DNA from: Pararoseburia sp963661325 | GTDB lineage: Bacteria; Bacillota; Clostridia; Lachnospirales; Lachnospiraceae | Assembly: GCA_963661325.1 (NCBI GenBank) | Contig: CAVLBP010000063.1 | Location: 1 to 13,275, forward strand | Direction of reading: 5' to 3' | DNA length: 13,275 bases | Part shown: positions 1-7,966 of the stretch, piece by piece | How the letters are laid out: every line of letters begins with the position of its first letter | Position numbering within the stretch: the first letter of the stretch is position 1 | Notes under the pieces: model-generated | Database searches by the model: none | Told to the model about the DNA's origin: nothing | The model's input: only the letters and a program-made list of their open reading frames with translations | Position numbers and translations under genes: made by a program

Positions 1-1
1 C

Positions 2-31
2 TTGCAAATATGCTTTGCCGGATGTTATAAT
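2..31 (+). promoter_or_regulatory. Candidate promoter inside the hairpin, upstream of the Rpn-like gene
   Basis: TATAAT at 26-31 is preceded by TGT (23-25), giving an extended -10 element. A weak -35 (TTGCAA, 2-7) lies 18 bp upstream. Initiation would fall near position 38, within the right arm of the hairpin, and give a leader of about 185 nt before the ATG at 225. The element match is good, but its overlap with a hairpin makes its use uncertain. Confidence 0.45.
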
Positions 32-52
32 CTAGCAAAGCATATTTGTTTT
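5..52 (+). terminator. Terminator-like hairpin of an upstream gene
   Basis: A perfect 14-bp inverted repeat (5-18 pairing with 35-48) encloses a 16-nt loop and is followed by TTTTC on the plus strand. No T run follows the hairpin on the other strand, so it would stop plus-strand transcription entering from the left. The loop is large and the U run short, so it is weaker than the other terminators in this window. The loop also contains a consensus -10 box (see the promoter entry). Confidence 0.6.
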
Positions 53-67
53 CAAAGAAGTCTTATC

Positions 68-126
68 TATGCGAGGGTTACCCGATTCGCATATCTCAAA
101 AGATTCGATTAGATGATCAAGATCTA
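68..126 (+). other. Two small hairpins in the leader before the Rpn-like gene
   Basis: TATGCGA (68-74) pairs with TCGCATA (87-93), with GGG/CCC (75-77/81-83) stacked inside and a GAT bulge. A second, weaker stem TAGAT/ATCTA (110-114/122-126) follows. Neither has a U tract, so they are not terminators. No known riboswitch was recognised. The remainder of 127-224 shows only the strong ribosome site of the next gene. Confidence 0.35.
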
Positions 127-224
127 TGCTTTTATTCCAATATTGTTACAAGTAAATAAAAGCAGGATTTTGAAAAGGCAGTATTACATAGGTCAAACTC
201 CTGCGTGGGGAAAGGGAGGGGCTT

Positions 225-1031
225 ATGAAAATAGTGTCACTAAAAGAGGATTTTGCATTTAAAGAGTTTATGTCCAATGAGATCGTGAGGAGATCATTTC
301 TGGCGGCAACATTGGGCGTGCCGGAGGATTCCATACGTTCGGTACGTTTGATGAATACCTTTTTGAGACGCAGATGGAAAAATCAGAAACAGGGAATACT
401 GGATGTCCAGATCGAGTTTAATGACGATTCTAAGGTCAATCTGGAAATGCAGGTGGTCAGACAAAAGAACTGGCATAAAAGAAATCTGTTTTACTTGGCA
501 AAGATGTATACAGATGATCTGCGTTTCGGAGAGGATTATCGGAAATTAAGACGATGTATCGGGATAAGTATCTTGGACTATGATCTGTTAGAGGATGCAT
601 CCGGGCATCATGTGTATCGTCTGCGCGATGAAGAAGGACGAGATTTTACGGACTTGATGGAATTGCATATCATTGAACTGAAAAAGAAATTTGCAGCAGA
701 AGACCGGCTATCGGATTGGGTAAAGTTGTTTAACGTGACAACAGAGGAGGAGTTAGATATGATAAGATCAACAGATGTAGGGATACAGACCGGAATCGAG
801 ATGGTAAAAGAGATGAGTTTGACAAAATGGATTCGGATGGAAATAGAAGCAAGAGAGAAAGCAAGACGAGATCGCTTGGACCAATTAGCCTATGCGAGGG
901 ATGAGGGACAAGAACGTGTAAATATGCTATATGCACATTTATTTCAGGATGAGCGTCTCGAAGATATGAAGCGTGCAACAGAGGATGCAGAATATCGGGA
1001 GCATTTGATGAAAGAATACAACATTCAATAA
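225..1031 (+). CDS. Rpn / PD-(D/E)XK nuclease family transposase-like protein (PDDEXK_2)
   Basis: This 268-residue protein belongs to the Rpn/PDDEXK_2 group, relatives of the recombination-promoting nuclease RpnA. They are often annotated as 'transposase' but usually occur as single chromosomal genes. The N terminus (residues 6-18, LKEDFAFKEFM) resembles the family's usual opening. The putative catalytic core is D60 (in GILDVQIEF) and the E74-x-Q76 pair (NLEMQ), which matches the E-x-Q form of this branch. The C-terminal third is charged, helical and probably variable. Start choice: ATG 225 has a strong AAGGGAGG five bases upstream. No inverted repeats or target duplications flank it, so there is no sign that it is itself an insertion sequence. 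The murI start lies only 22 bp after the stop, so the two are probably co-transcribed. DNA cleavage is known for relatives; activity here is inferred. Confidence 0.8.
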   Translation: MKIVSLKEDFAFKEFMSNEIVRRSFLAATLGVPEDSIRSVRLMNTFLRRRWKNQKQGILDVQIEFNDDSKVNLEMQVVRQKNWHKRNLFYLAKMYTDDLRFGEDYRKLRRCIGISILDYDLLEDASGHHVYRLRDEEGRDFTDLMELHIIELKKKFAAEDRLSDWVKLFNVTTEEELDMIRSTDVGIQTGIEMVKEMSLTKWIRMEIEAREKARRDRLDQLAYARDEGQERVNMLYAHLFQDERLEDMKRATEDAEYREHLMKEYNIQ

Positions 1032-1053
1032 TATATATAGGAAAAAGGGGCAG

Positions 1054-1830
1054 ATGATGGATAAAAGAGAAGCACCGATCGCGGTGTTTGACTCTGGCAT
1101 GGGCGGAGTCAGTGTTTTGCGTGAACTGATCAAAACGATGCCGGAAGAAGATTTTTATTATTTTGGTGATTCCCAAAACGCACCGTATGGGACAAAGAGT
1201 ACGGAAAAAGTGCGTGAACTCACCATTGCACATACAGAAGATTTTATGAAAATGGGGGCAAAGGGAGTTGTGATCGCCTGCAATACGGCTACCAGTGCAG
1301 CAGTGCGCGTCTTGCGCCTCATGTATCCAGAATTGCCACTGGTAGGGATCGAACCGGCAGTCAAACCGGCAGCGGAAAAGTACCCGCAGGGCAATATCCT
1401 TGTGATGGCGACACCGATCACGATCCGGGAAGAAAAATTGCATCATTTGATTGAAAAATATGGCGGTCATGCCAATGTGATGCCGCTTGCCTGTCCGGGA
1501 CTGATGGATTTTGTGGAAGCGGGCAATATTGACAGCCCGGAACTCTATGGTTTCCTGCGCGATCTGTTGGAACCCTATCAGAAGAATCTGGATGCGGTTG
1601 TTTTGGGATGCACCCATTATCCTTTTGTACGCAAGGTCATTGAACGGATCGTTGGAGATCGGGTGGAGATCTTTGACGGCGGCGCCGGGACAGCGCGGGA
1701 AATGCGCAGGCGGCTTGCGGTAGATGGTCTCTTGCGGGAGCCGACAGGCAGCAAAGGAAAAATCGAATTCCATAACAGTGATCTGACAAAAGAAAGAGAA
1801 ATTTTATTTGATAAATTATTGCACTACTAG
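1054..1830 (+). CDS. murI: Glutamate racemase
   Basis: This 258-residue cytoplasmic enzyme interconverts L- and D-glutamate to supply D-Glu for peptidoglycan. All family signatures are present: VFDSGMGG (11-18) with D13/S14, the GDSQNAPYG segment (38-46), the first catalytic cysteine in CNT (C76), and the second in GCTHYP (C186, with T187 and H188). Length is normal. Two adjacent ATGs (1054 and 1057) follow AAGGGG; the first is used here, but the second is equally well placed. It sits 22 bp downstream of the Rpn-like gene with no terminator between. No convincing terminator follows: the 12-bp palindrome at 1838-1849 lacks a T run. Confidence 0.95.
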   Translation: MMDKREAPIAVFDSGMGGVSVLRELIKTMPEEDFYYFGDSQNAPYGTKSTEKVRELTIAHTEDFMKMGAKGVVIACNTATSAAVRVLRLMYPELPLVGIEPAVKPAAEKYPQGNILVMATPITIREEKLHHLIEKYGGHANVMPLACPGLMDFVEAGNIDSPELYGFLRDLLEPYQKNLDAVVLGCTHYPFVRKVIERIVGDRVEIFDGGAGTAREMRRRLAVDGLLREPTGSKGKIEFHNSDLTKEREILFDKLLHY

Positions 1831-1890
1831 ATAAGAAATTTCCGGAAATAAGTGGCGAATTCATCAGGGTGTGGAAAAATTTATAAATGC

Positions 1891-1919
1891 TTGCATTAAA
1901 AAAATGATAGGAGTAAAAT
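1891..1919 (+). promoter_or_regulatory. Sigma-A-type promoter for the antiporter-glpP operon
   Basis: TTGCAT (1891-1896) and TAAAAT (1914-1919) are separated by exactly 17 bp in an A-rich spacer. The promoter lies about 70 bp upstream of the antiporter start, in the 150-bp gap after murI. It implies that the antiporter and glpP form their own transcription unit. Confidence 0.65.
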
Positions 1920-1989
1920 AATTGCGGTTCAAAGAAAACTTTATAGTTTTTCACAAATATACGTAATTGAGAAGGAAAGGGTGAGCATT

Positions 1990-3204
1990 ATGAATTACGA
2001 GTTTTTACTTTGGATTGCCTTGATCTTAATTTCGACCAAGGTACTGGGCCTCTTATGTAAGGCGGTACACTTGCCGGAGGTTGTAGGAGCACTCTTGGCA
2101 GGTGTGATCTTAGGACCTTCTGCACTGGGACTTATGTCTATGGAGGGAGATACCGGTACACTGCTTACTTATGTGGCAGAGATGGGTGTTATTTTCCTTA
2201 TGTTCTCCGCAGGTCTGGATACAGACTTAAAGGAATTGAAAGCCAATATCGGAGCATCTTTTGTTACAGCATTGATCGGAGTTATCGTGCCGCTGATTGG
2301 TGGTATGATCGGTTATGCACTTTATTTTGGAGAAGATCTGAGCAATTATGATCAGATGTTACAGAGTCTTTTCGTCGGCGTTGTTTTGACGGCAACTTCC
2401 GTTAGTATTACGGTAGAGACCCTGCGAGAAATGGGCAGACTTTCCGGTAAAGTCGGTATGACGATCTTGGGCGCAGCCATTATTGATGATATCCTTGGTA
2501 TGGTCGTCCTGGCTATTGTTTCCAGCATGAAGGATACTTCCGTAAAGCCGGCAACCGTCTTGGTCAAGATCGTATTATACTTTGTATTGATCCTGATCCT
2601 GTTTCTGGTTACCAGTCGTCTGGAGTTTGCCATCGAAAAGAATGACCACAAGAGACGTGTGGCAATTTTTGCCATTGCATTCTGCTTTATCTTAGCCTAT
2701 GTATCAGAGGTCGGTTTTGGTATTGCTGATATTACCGGTGCATACTTTGCCGGTGTTATGTTATGCCAGTCAAAGATCAGAGATTATGTGGATGTCAAGA
2801 TCCATGATGTATCAACCGTATTTTTCTCATGTATCTTCTTTGCCAGTGTAGGTTTAAAGGTTACCCTTGGCGGTATGACGGTAAAGGTATGGATGTTTGC
2901 AGTGATTCTGACACTCATCGCCATCATTTCCAAGATGGTGGGATGCGGACTGGGCGCAAAGATCTGCAAATTTACCTGGAAAGAGTCTTTGCAGACAGGT
3001 GTTGGTATGATCTCCCGTGGAGAGGTTGCTCTGATCGTTGCTGAAAAAGGCCGTCAGGTCGGACTGATCAGTGAAGATCTGTTTGCACCGATCATTCTGG
3101 TCGTTATCGTTACCACACTGATCACACCAATTCTCTTGAAAGTAGTGTTCAAGGGAGAAGAGCCTGCAACAGGCGCACCGGAACAAGCAAAAGCAACCAA
3201 CTAA
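1990..3204 (+). CDS. Cation:proton antiporter, CPA2 family (Na+/H+ or K+/H+ exchanger)
   Basis: This 404-residue polytopic membrane protein has about 12 hydrophobic segments and an intracellular C-terminal tail rich in small and charged residues. CPA2 hallmarks visible are PEVVGALLAGVILGP near the N terminus, FLMFSAGLDTDL in the third or fourth helix, TATSVSITV, an ion-binding 'DD' pair (D166-D167, in AAIIDDILG), and MISRGEVALIVAEKG near the end. In characterised relatives such as NapA, two adjacent aspartates go with electrogenic exchange, so Na+/H+ exchange is the favoured guess; K+ is possible. There is no C-terminal RCK/TrkA-N domain as in Kef proteins. Start: a GTG at 1981 overlaps the ribosome site itself, so ATG 1990, 5-9 bases after AAGGAAAGGGTGA, is chosen. 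glpP follows after 15 bp. Confidence 0.88.
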   Translation: MNYEFLLWIALILISTKVLGLLCKAVHLPEVVGALLAGVILGPSALGLMSMEGDTGTLLTYVAEMGVIFLMFSAGLDTDLKELKANIGASFVTALIGVIVPLIGGMIGYALYFGEDLSNYDQMLQSLFVGVVLTATSVSITVETLREMGRLSGKVGMTILGAAIIDDILGMVVLAIVSSMKDTSVKPATVLVKIVLYFVLILILFLVTSRLEFAIEKNDHKRRVAIFAIAFCFILAYVSEVGFGIADITGAYFAGVMLCQSKIRDYVDVKIHDVSTVFFSCIFFASVGLKVTLGGMTVKVWMFAVILTLIAIISKMVGCGLGAKICKFTWKESLQTGVGMISRGEVALIVAEKGRQVGLISEDLFAPIILVVIVTTLITPILLKVVFKGEEPATGAPEQAKATN

Positions 3205-3219
3205 AAGGGCGGTTACCAT

Positions 3220-3786
3220 ATGAAAAAAGAATTTAAAGAGGCGCTGGAGGATTCACCGATCATTGCAGCGATCAAAGACGATGCAGGATTGGAACGCTGC
3301 CTAGCCTGTGACAGCCGTATCATTTTTATCCTTTACGGTGATGTGATCACTATTCCGGATATTGTGGAAAAGGTTAAGTCATCCGGTAAACTGGCATTTG
3401 TACATATGGATCTCATACAGGGACTCAGTTCCAAAGAGGTTTCGGTTGACTATATTGCAAAGTTTACCAAGGCGGATGGCGTGATCTCAACCAAGGCACC
3501 TATCATTGCGAGAGCAAGAGAATTGTCTCTGGGAACCATCATGCGGTTTTTCTTTATCGATTCGATGGCATATGACAGCATCGAACGCCAGTTAAAGAAC
3601 ACAAAACCGGATGTGATCGAGGTCTTGCCGGGTCCCATGCCAAGTGTTGTGCGGCGCATCCACAAGATGAATCATCAGCCCTTGATCTCCAGTGGATTGA
3701 TCAGTGAAAAAGAAGATGTCTATGCACTCCTGGATGCAGGAGCCACAGCAATTTCTACCACTAATCAGGATGTCTGGTTTTTATAA
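3220..3786 (+). CDS. glpP: Glycerol-3-phosphate-responsive antiterminator GlpP
   Basis: This 188-residue protein has the size and motifs of GlpP. In Bacillus subtilis GlpP binds glycerol-3-phosphate and the glp leader mRNA so that RNA polymerase reads through a leader terminator. Recognisable conserved segments are SPIIAAIKD (12-20), the phosphate-barrel-like FVHMDLIQGLS (60-70), ADGVISTK (85-92), EVLPGPMP (134-141) and SSGLISEKEDV (157-167). It is preceded by AAGGGCGG, which overlaps the antiporter stop, so translation is probably linked to the antiporter. A strong palindromic terminator follows. Its likely target is in this window: the leader hairpin of the GlpA-like operon at 9425-9473. 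The adjacent antiporter has no obvious metabolic link. Confidence 0.92.
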   Translation: MKKEFKEALEDSPIIAAIKDDAGLERCLACDSRIIFILYGDVITIPDIVEKVKSSGKLAFVHMDLIQGLSSKEVSVDYIAKFTKADGVISTKAPIIARARELSLGTIMRFFFIDSMAYDSIERQLKNTKPDVIEVLPGPMPSVVRRIHKMNHQPLISSGLISEKEDVYALLDAGATAISTTNQDVWFL

Positions 3787-3792
3787 GAAAAT

Positions 3793-3828
3793 AATCCCCA
3801 TCAGATGTATATACATCTGATGGGGATT
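3793..3828. terminator. Bidirectional terminator between convergent genes
   Basis: A perfect 36-bp palindrome (18-bp arms, 3793-3810 and 3811-3828) lies between the convergent ends of glpP and the RluA-type gene. On the plus strand the hairpin runs into ATTTCTTT; on the minus strand it runs into ATTATTTTCTT. It can therefore serve both operons. The arms contain CCCC/GGGG at the base. Confidence 0.88.
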
Positions 3829-3857
3829 TCTTTGCGTCTAGCACAATATTTCTTGTT

Positions 3858-4754
3858 TTAAGACAGAGCCTGTATCGCCTGCTTCATATCTTCTGGCAAT
3901 GGTGCGGTAAAGGTCATAGGCTCCTTGGTGATCGGATGGATAAAGGACATACGGTAAGAGTGCAATGCCTGCCGCTTTATGTAGCGCATGTCGGGATGAT
4001 AGAGATAATCGCCGATCAGAGGATGCCCGATGTATTTCATATGCACGCGGATCTGGTGTGTGCGACCGGTTTCCAGTTGCAGGGAGACCAGTGCGTGATC
4101 GTTGAGCGCCTGCTCGACCTTATAATGGGTAATGGCGCGGTCGCCGCGCGAAAAATCGACCTCTCTTGCAAGGATGGTCCCATCCACCCGGGCAAGGGGC
4201 GCATCAATGGTGCCGGTGGCGAGATCCGGTATGCCGCTGCAAATGGCAAGATATTCCCGTTTGACTTCCTTTTTAGCCACAGCATCGGATAGGATACTGG
4301 AGGCAACTAAATGCTTTGCCACGATGGTAAGACCGGATGTGTCACGATCCAACCGGTTGGTACAGCGGAAGATGAATGGCTTGCTCTGCTTTTCGTAATA
4401 ATATGCCAAAGCATTTGCCAGCGAATTCTCATAATTTGCCATAGAAGGATGAATGGGCATACCCGCTGCCTTGTTGACAACAATGATATCTTCGTCCTCG
4501 TAGACTATATCCAGTGGTAGTCCTACCGGAGGTATCTTTTCGGAGGAATTTTTTTCATTGATCTGGACGCGCAAGTGGTCACTGGCATGGACCTTGTCCT
4601 TCATGTAGACAAATTTGCCGTTTAAGAGGATGTTTTCCGGCATGCGTTTGATCAGTGTCAGGTTCTGACCGGAAAAGCCCTGCCGCCTTAAAAACTGTTC
4701 GATGCGGATACCTTCATCTGCACTTGTGATCTGATAGTCAATCGATCGTTTCAT
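3858..4754 (-). CDS. RluA-family RNA pseudouridine synthase
   Basis: This 298-residue protein has an N-terminal S4-like RNA-binding region (about residues 12-65) and a C-terminal pseudouridine synthase domain (about 85-290). It isomerises specific uridines in rRNA or tRNA. The catalytic motif is NRLDRDTSG (133-141), with D136 the expected nucleophilic aspartate. The first position is Asn where RluA itself has His, as I recall for several Firmicute paralogues. KREYLA (165-170) and the C-terminal TGRTHQIRVHM (229-239) are also diagnostic. The target uridine cannot be told from sequence, so no RluA/C/D symbol is given. Its ATG is only 4 bp after the MATE stop and has a weak ribosome site, suggesting translational coupling. 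Confidence 0.92.
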   Translation of the reverse strand: MKRSIDYQITSADEGIRIEQFLRRQGFSGQNLTLIKRMPENILLNGKFVYMKDKVHASDHLRVQINEKNSSEKIPPVGLPLDIVYEDEDIIVVNKAAGMPIHPSMANYENSLANALAYYYEKQSKPFIFRCTNRLDRDTSGLTIVAKHLVASSILSDAVAKKEVKREYLAICSGIPDLATGTIDAPLARVDGTILAREVDFSRGDRAITHYKVEQALNDHALVSLQLETGRTHQIRVHMKYIGHPLIGDYLYHPDMRYIKRQALHSYRMSFIHPITKEPMTFTAPLPEDMKQAIQALS

Positions 4755-4758
4755 TTGT

Positions 4759-6123
4759 CTATGCCTGCTCTAAATTCTTTAATGCCTTTTTGAACTGGAT
4801 ACTAAAGAGTATGATCGTAAAGGTAACGGCTAAGATGTCAGCGATCGGTTCCGCAGTGTAAACTGCCATGGTCTTGTCGGCAAGAAAATGTGGCAGGATG
4901 TAAATAAGCGGGATCAGGAGCACAAATTTACGCATGATAGCGACAATGATGGAGCAGACAGCATTGCCGGTGGAGACAAAGGTCATCTGGCAGGCGATCT
5001 GGATACCCATCATAAAGAGCGCACCGCAGTAAATGCGCAGAGCCTTAGCGGAGAAGGCTAAAAGGCTGGCATCGTTTGTAAACATACCGGCAAAAATCTG
5101 CGGAAATGCCTGCACGCAGATCCAGAGGATGACAGAGTAGGTCAGGCTGGTGATCAGCAAAAGTTGAAAACTCTTTTTGACACGGTCGCTGTTCTTGGCA
5201 CCGAAGTTGTAACTGGTGATCGGTTGTGCTCCCTGTGCGACACCCTGCAATGGAAGCATGGCAAACTGCATGACGCTGGTCAGGATGGTCATGGCACCTA
5301 CCGCAACGTCACCGCCGTATTTGAGCAGAGAGGAATTAAAGCACATGGAAATGATACTCTCTGTGGATTGCATGATAAAGGCGGAAAGTCCAAGGGCAAC
5401 ACATGCCGGCATGAAGGAGAGACCGCTGCGTAAGTTGGCTTTGCGGATGCGCAGTAAGGTCTTTTTCCCAAGCAGAAAATAAATGCACCAGATACAGGAG
5501 CATGCCTGGGAAAGAATGGTGGCAAGGGCTGCACCGCGAACACCCATATGCAGGGCGAAAATAAAGATCGGATCTAGTATGATATTGATGACGGCGCCGA
5601 TCAGGACGGTCATCATGCCGTCTTTGGCAAAGCCCTGTGCCGTGATAAAGGCATTTAAGCCCAGAGTCATCTGGACGAAGATGGTGCCAAGCGCATAAAG
5701 GCTCATATAGGAAGTGGCATAAGAGATCGTGTTCTCGCTGGCTCCAAAGAGCAGGAGAAGATCATGGTTCCAGATGAGGATGACGACGGTGAGCACCAGT
5801 GAGATCATAATCTGGAGTGTGACACAACCGCCGAGGATCTTTTCTGCGGAGTCGTGATCTCCCTTCCCCATGGCGATGGATGCACGAGGTGCAGCGCCGG
5901 CAGAGACCAGACAGGCAAAGGCAGATACGATCATGATGATCGGCATGCAGACGCCCACACCGGTCAGGGCAAGACTGCCTTCGCCCGGAATGTGTCCGAT
6001 ATAAATGCGGTCTACGATGTTGTAGAGCATATTTACTAACTGGGCAATGACGGTTGGAATAGCCAGTTTAAATAATAATTTACCAATAGGTGCGGTTCCT
6101 AAAAATTCTTTATCCTGATTCAT
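4759..6123 (-). CDS. MATE family multidrug/cation efflux transporter
   Basis: This 454-residue integral membrane protein has about 12 hydrophobic helices in two MatE halves. It probably exchanges Na+ or H+ for organic cations, drugs or metabolites. Typical features are the opening FKLAIPTVIAQLVNMLYNIVDRIYIGH, GAAPRASIAMGKGD at the first loop, and PLQGVAQGAQPITSYNFGAKN in the second half. Start: the frame stays open upstream to 6255, but that extension crosses a terminator and the promoter and has no membrane character. ATG 6123 has AAAGGA about nine bases upstream and begins where MATE homology starts. It is followed after 4 bp by the RluA-type gene, as a two-gene operon. Substrate unknown. 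Confidence 0.92.
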   Translation of the reverse strand: MNQDKEFLGTAPIGKLLFKLAIPTVIAQLVNMLYNIVDRIYIGHIPGEGSLALTGVGVCMPIIMIVSAFACLVSAGAAPRASIAMGKGDHDSAEKILGGCVTLQIMISLVLTVVILIWNHDLLLLFGASENTISYATSYMSLYALGTIFVQMTLGLNAFITAQGFAKDGMMTVLIGAVINIILDPIFIFALHMGVRGAALATILSQACSCIWCIYFLLGKKTLLRIRKANLRSGLSFMPACVALGLSAFIMQSTESIISMCFNSSLLKYGGDVAVGAMTILTSVMQFAMLPLQGVAQGAQPITSYNFGAKNSDRVKKSFQLLLITSLTYSVILWICVQAFPQIFAGMFTNDASLLAFSAKALRIYCGALFMMGIQIACQMTFVSTGNAVCSIIVAIMRKFVLLIPLIYILPHFLADKTMAVYTAEPIADILAVTFTIILFSIQFKKALKNLEQA

Positions 6124-6168
6124 AGTGTTTATCCTTTCTCGTATAAATCCGTAAAACGCATAAAATAT

Positions 6169-6177
6169 ATTATAACA
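6169..6177 (-). promoter_or_regulatory. Extended -10 promoter for the MATE-RluA operon
   Basis: Read on the minus strand, TGT (6177-6175) precedes TATAAT (6174-6169), an ideal extended -10 element 46 bp upstream of the MATE ATG. No good -35 hexamer is found at 17-18 bp, which is tolerated at extended -10 promoters. Confidence 0.6.
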
Positions 6178-6231
6178 CAGATGACTAGGACGACACTTAC
6201 ATTTTTTGCTGGATTTGGACAGTATTTGGGT

Positions 6232-6264
6232 AAAAAAAGAGAAACCGTCCCCCAACGGCTTCTC
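6232..6264 (-). terminator. Rho-independent terminator of the GlpA-like operon
   Basis: On the minus strand GAGAAGCCGT (6264-6255) pairs with ACGGTTTCTC (6248-6239), with one G-T wobble and a 6-nt loop (TGGGGG). Seven Ts follow (6238-6232). It lies about 60 bp after the DUF1667 stop and separates that operon from the MATE promoter. Confidence 0.9.
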
Positions 6265-6324
6265 CTTTATCTCCCTTATTAAAACCCCTTACATTTTACT
6301 CCGTATCTTCTCAAAAAAGACTTC

Positions 6325-6690
6325 TTACTTTACGTCTACATTCTTTGTCGCTACGACATCAACACCTGTGTCACAGACATTGGCAAGAACAACATCACCA
6401 ATGGCAACCGGTGCAGGTACAACAACGTTTTCCAGAGCCTTGCAGATATCAAAGATCATACCTTTTGGAATATCTTCTTTGGTCTTGCAGGAAACCATGT
6501 TGATCTTACCACCTTTGACACGGACAGAAGATGTTACGATTCTGGTAGGATTCGTACATTCTTTTCTGGCATATTTATCGCCGTTTGGACAAGTGTTTCC
6601 GGTCACTTCTGTCACTTGACCATTTTCTAATGTAACCTTAAGGCTGCATCCCATAGGACAGCCGATACAAATCAATTCTCTTGTTTCCAT
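6325..6690 (-). CDS. DUF1667 Cys-rich protein, third gene of the GlpA-like operon
   Basis: This small 121-residue soluble protein matches the DUF1667 family, typically encoded next to FAD-dependent glycerol-3-phosphate dehydrogenase-like genes in Firmicutes. The N terminus has C8-x2-C11-P-x2-C15, followed by C34 (GNTCPNG) and C45. These four or five cysteines look like a [4Fe-4S] or zinc site. A second half (about 50-121) has VTSSVRVKGG and a Val-rich C terminus. Its start lies 2 bp after the preceding gene's stop, with GAGGAGG inside that gene's end, so the two are translationally coupled. I infer an electron-carrying or structural subunit for the two flavoproteins; the biochemical role is not established. 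Confidence 0.85.
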   Translation of the reverse strand: METRELICIGCPMGCSLKVTLENGQVTEVTGNTCPNGDKYARKECTNPTRIVTSSVRVKGGKINMVSCKTKEDIPKGMIFDICKALENVVVPAPVAIGDVVLANVCDTGVDVVATKNVDVK

Positions 6691-6692
6691 CC

Positions 6693-7952
6693 TTATGCCT
6701 CCTCAATCTTGATTGTAATGTTCTCAATGTCAGGATACTCTGCCAACTGTGATTTCTTCAGAACCACCTGCTCCATTTCACCCGGTGCCATAACCGGACG
6801 TTTTCTCTTGGAGATCAAGGTATCTCCAAAGTAGGTAGCGATCGCGCAGCCTTTGAATACCTGACCTACACGGAAACGAACCGTCAAAGTGTCATCCATT
6901 ACTTCCGGACGGACGTATTTTGGAACGGTATAGCGGACACCGTCAACCGGCAGGATCTCAATCTGCTTTGCAGAAGTAACTTCGCCTTCCTTGATGTATT
7001 TTGCAGCGTTCTTTCCGGCATTGGTTGCTTCCTGTGAAACAAAGTCAACCAGATCATGTACATGAAGTACGTTACCACAGGCGAATACGCCAGGAATGTT
7101 GGTCTCTAAACTGTCATTTACAACTGGTCCGGAAGTGATAGGACTAAGGTCTACACCTGCGGTCTTGGAAAGTTCATTTTCCGGTAAAAGTCCACAAGAC
7201 AGAAGCAGGGTATCGCAATCGTAGTGGATCTCTGTTCCAGGGATCGGCTTGCGGTCCGGCCCGACTTCGGCGATGGTAATGCCCTCTACACGTTCCTTGC
7301 CCTGGATGTCAACAACGGTGTGAGATAAATAAAGCGGAATATCGAAGTCATTCAAGCACTGTACGATATTTCTCTTCAGACCACCGGAATAAGGCATCAG
7401 TTCGGCGACGGCGAGGACTTTTGCTCCCTCTAAGGTCATACGACGTGCCATGATCAGTCCGATATCACCGGATCCTAAGATCACAACGCGGCGACCAGGC
7501 ATATAGCCTTCGATATTAACAAGACGCTGGGCAGTACCTGCAGAGAAAATACCTGCTGGACGGTAGCCCGGGATATTGAGTGCGCCACGGGAACGTTCGC
7601 GGCATCCCATAGCAAGTACAACAGCCTTTGCCTCTACGGTGAACATACCATCGGTAGAATTCATGGCGGTAACAACCTTGTCGTTTGAGATATCCATGAC
7701 CATGGTGTTTAACTTGTACTCAATACCACGTTCCTCCACCTGAGCGATGAAGCGTGATGCGTATTCCGGACCGGTCAACTCTTCTTTGAATGTGTGAAGT
7801 CCGAATCCGTTATGGATACACTGGTTTAAGATACCACCTAATTCACGATCTCTTTCAATAATTAAAATACTGTCAATTCCATTATCTTTTGCAGCGATAG
7901 CAGCAGCAAGACCTGCAGGACCACCACCAACAATGACTAAATCATATTTCAT
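6693..7952 (-). CDS. NAD(P)/FAD-dependent oxidoreductase, partner of the GlpA-like enzyme
   Basis: This 419-residue pyridine-nucleotide-disulphide-reductase-fold flavoprotein has an FAD-binding GGGPAG (9-14), an acidic E33 closing the first Rossmann unit, a second dinucleotide site GSGDIG (160-165) for NAD(P), and the FAD-closing motif NIPGVFACGN (285-294). The segment MGCRERSRGALNIPGYRPAGIFSAGTAQ region (about 115-142) is like the alpha-type subunits of amine or opine dehydrogenases. There is no CxxC redox disulphide in the first domain; C45 in LNQC is isolated. The last about 80 residues form an extra C-terminal domain. It is 14 bp from the upstream gene, with AAGGAGG overlapping that gene's stop. 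It may move electrons between the upstream dehydrogenase and NAD(H), a GlpB-like role by position, though not clearly by sequence. Confidence 0.85.
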   Translation of the reverse strand: MKYDLVIVGGGPAGLAAAIAAKDNGIDSILIIERDRELGGILNQCIHNGFGLHTFKEELTGPEYASRFIAQVEERGIEYKLNTMVMDISNDKVVTAMNSTDGMFTVEAKAVVLAMGCRERSRGALNIPGYRPAGIFSAGTAQRLVNIEGYMPGRRVVILGSGDIGLIMARRMTLEGAKVLAVAELMPYSGGLKRNIVQCLNDFDIPLYLSHTVVDIQGKERVEGITIAEVGPDRKPIPGTEIHYDCDTLLLSCGLLPENELSKTAGVDLSPITSGPVVNDSLETNIPGVFACGNVLHVHDLVDFVSQEATNAGKNAAKYIKEGEVTSAKQIEILPVDGVRYTVPKYVRPEVMDDTLTVRFRVGQVFKGCAIATYFGDTLISKRKRPVMAPGEMEQVVLKKSQLAEYPDIENITIKIEEA

Positions 7953-7966
7953 TTTCGTGCTCCTCC

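Noticed and set aside
730..1773. 347-codon open frame on the minus strand
   Set aside because: Antisense to the Rpn-like gene and murI, both with clear family motifs; composition (many His, Cys, Phe) is typical of a shadow frame and no family is recognised.
1838..1849. 12-bp palindrome ATTTCCGGAAAT after murI as terminator
   Set aside because: Perfect but loop-less, and it has no T run on either side.
1981..1989. GTG start for the antiporter
   Set aside because: It overlaps the ribosome site, leaving no spacing; ATG 1990 is correctly spaced.
6124..6255. N-terminal extension of the MATE reading frame
   Set aside because: It crosses the MATE promoter and part of the terminator of the neighbouring operon, and it lacks MATE-like sequence; ATG 6123 has a ribosome site and begins at the family homology.
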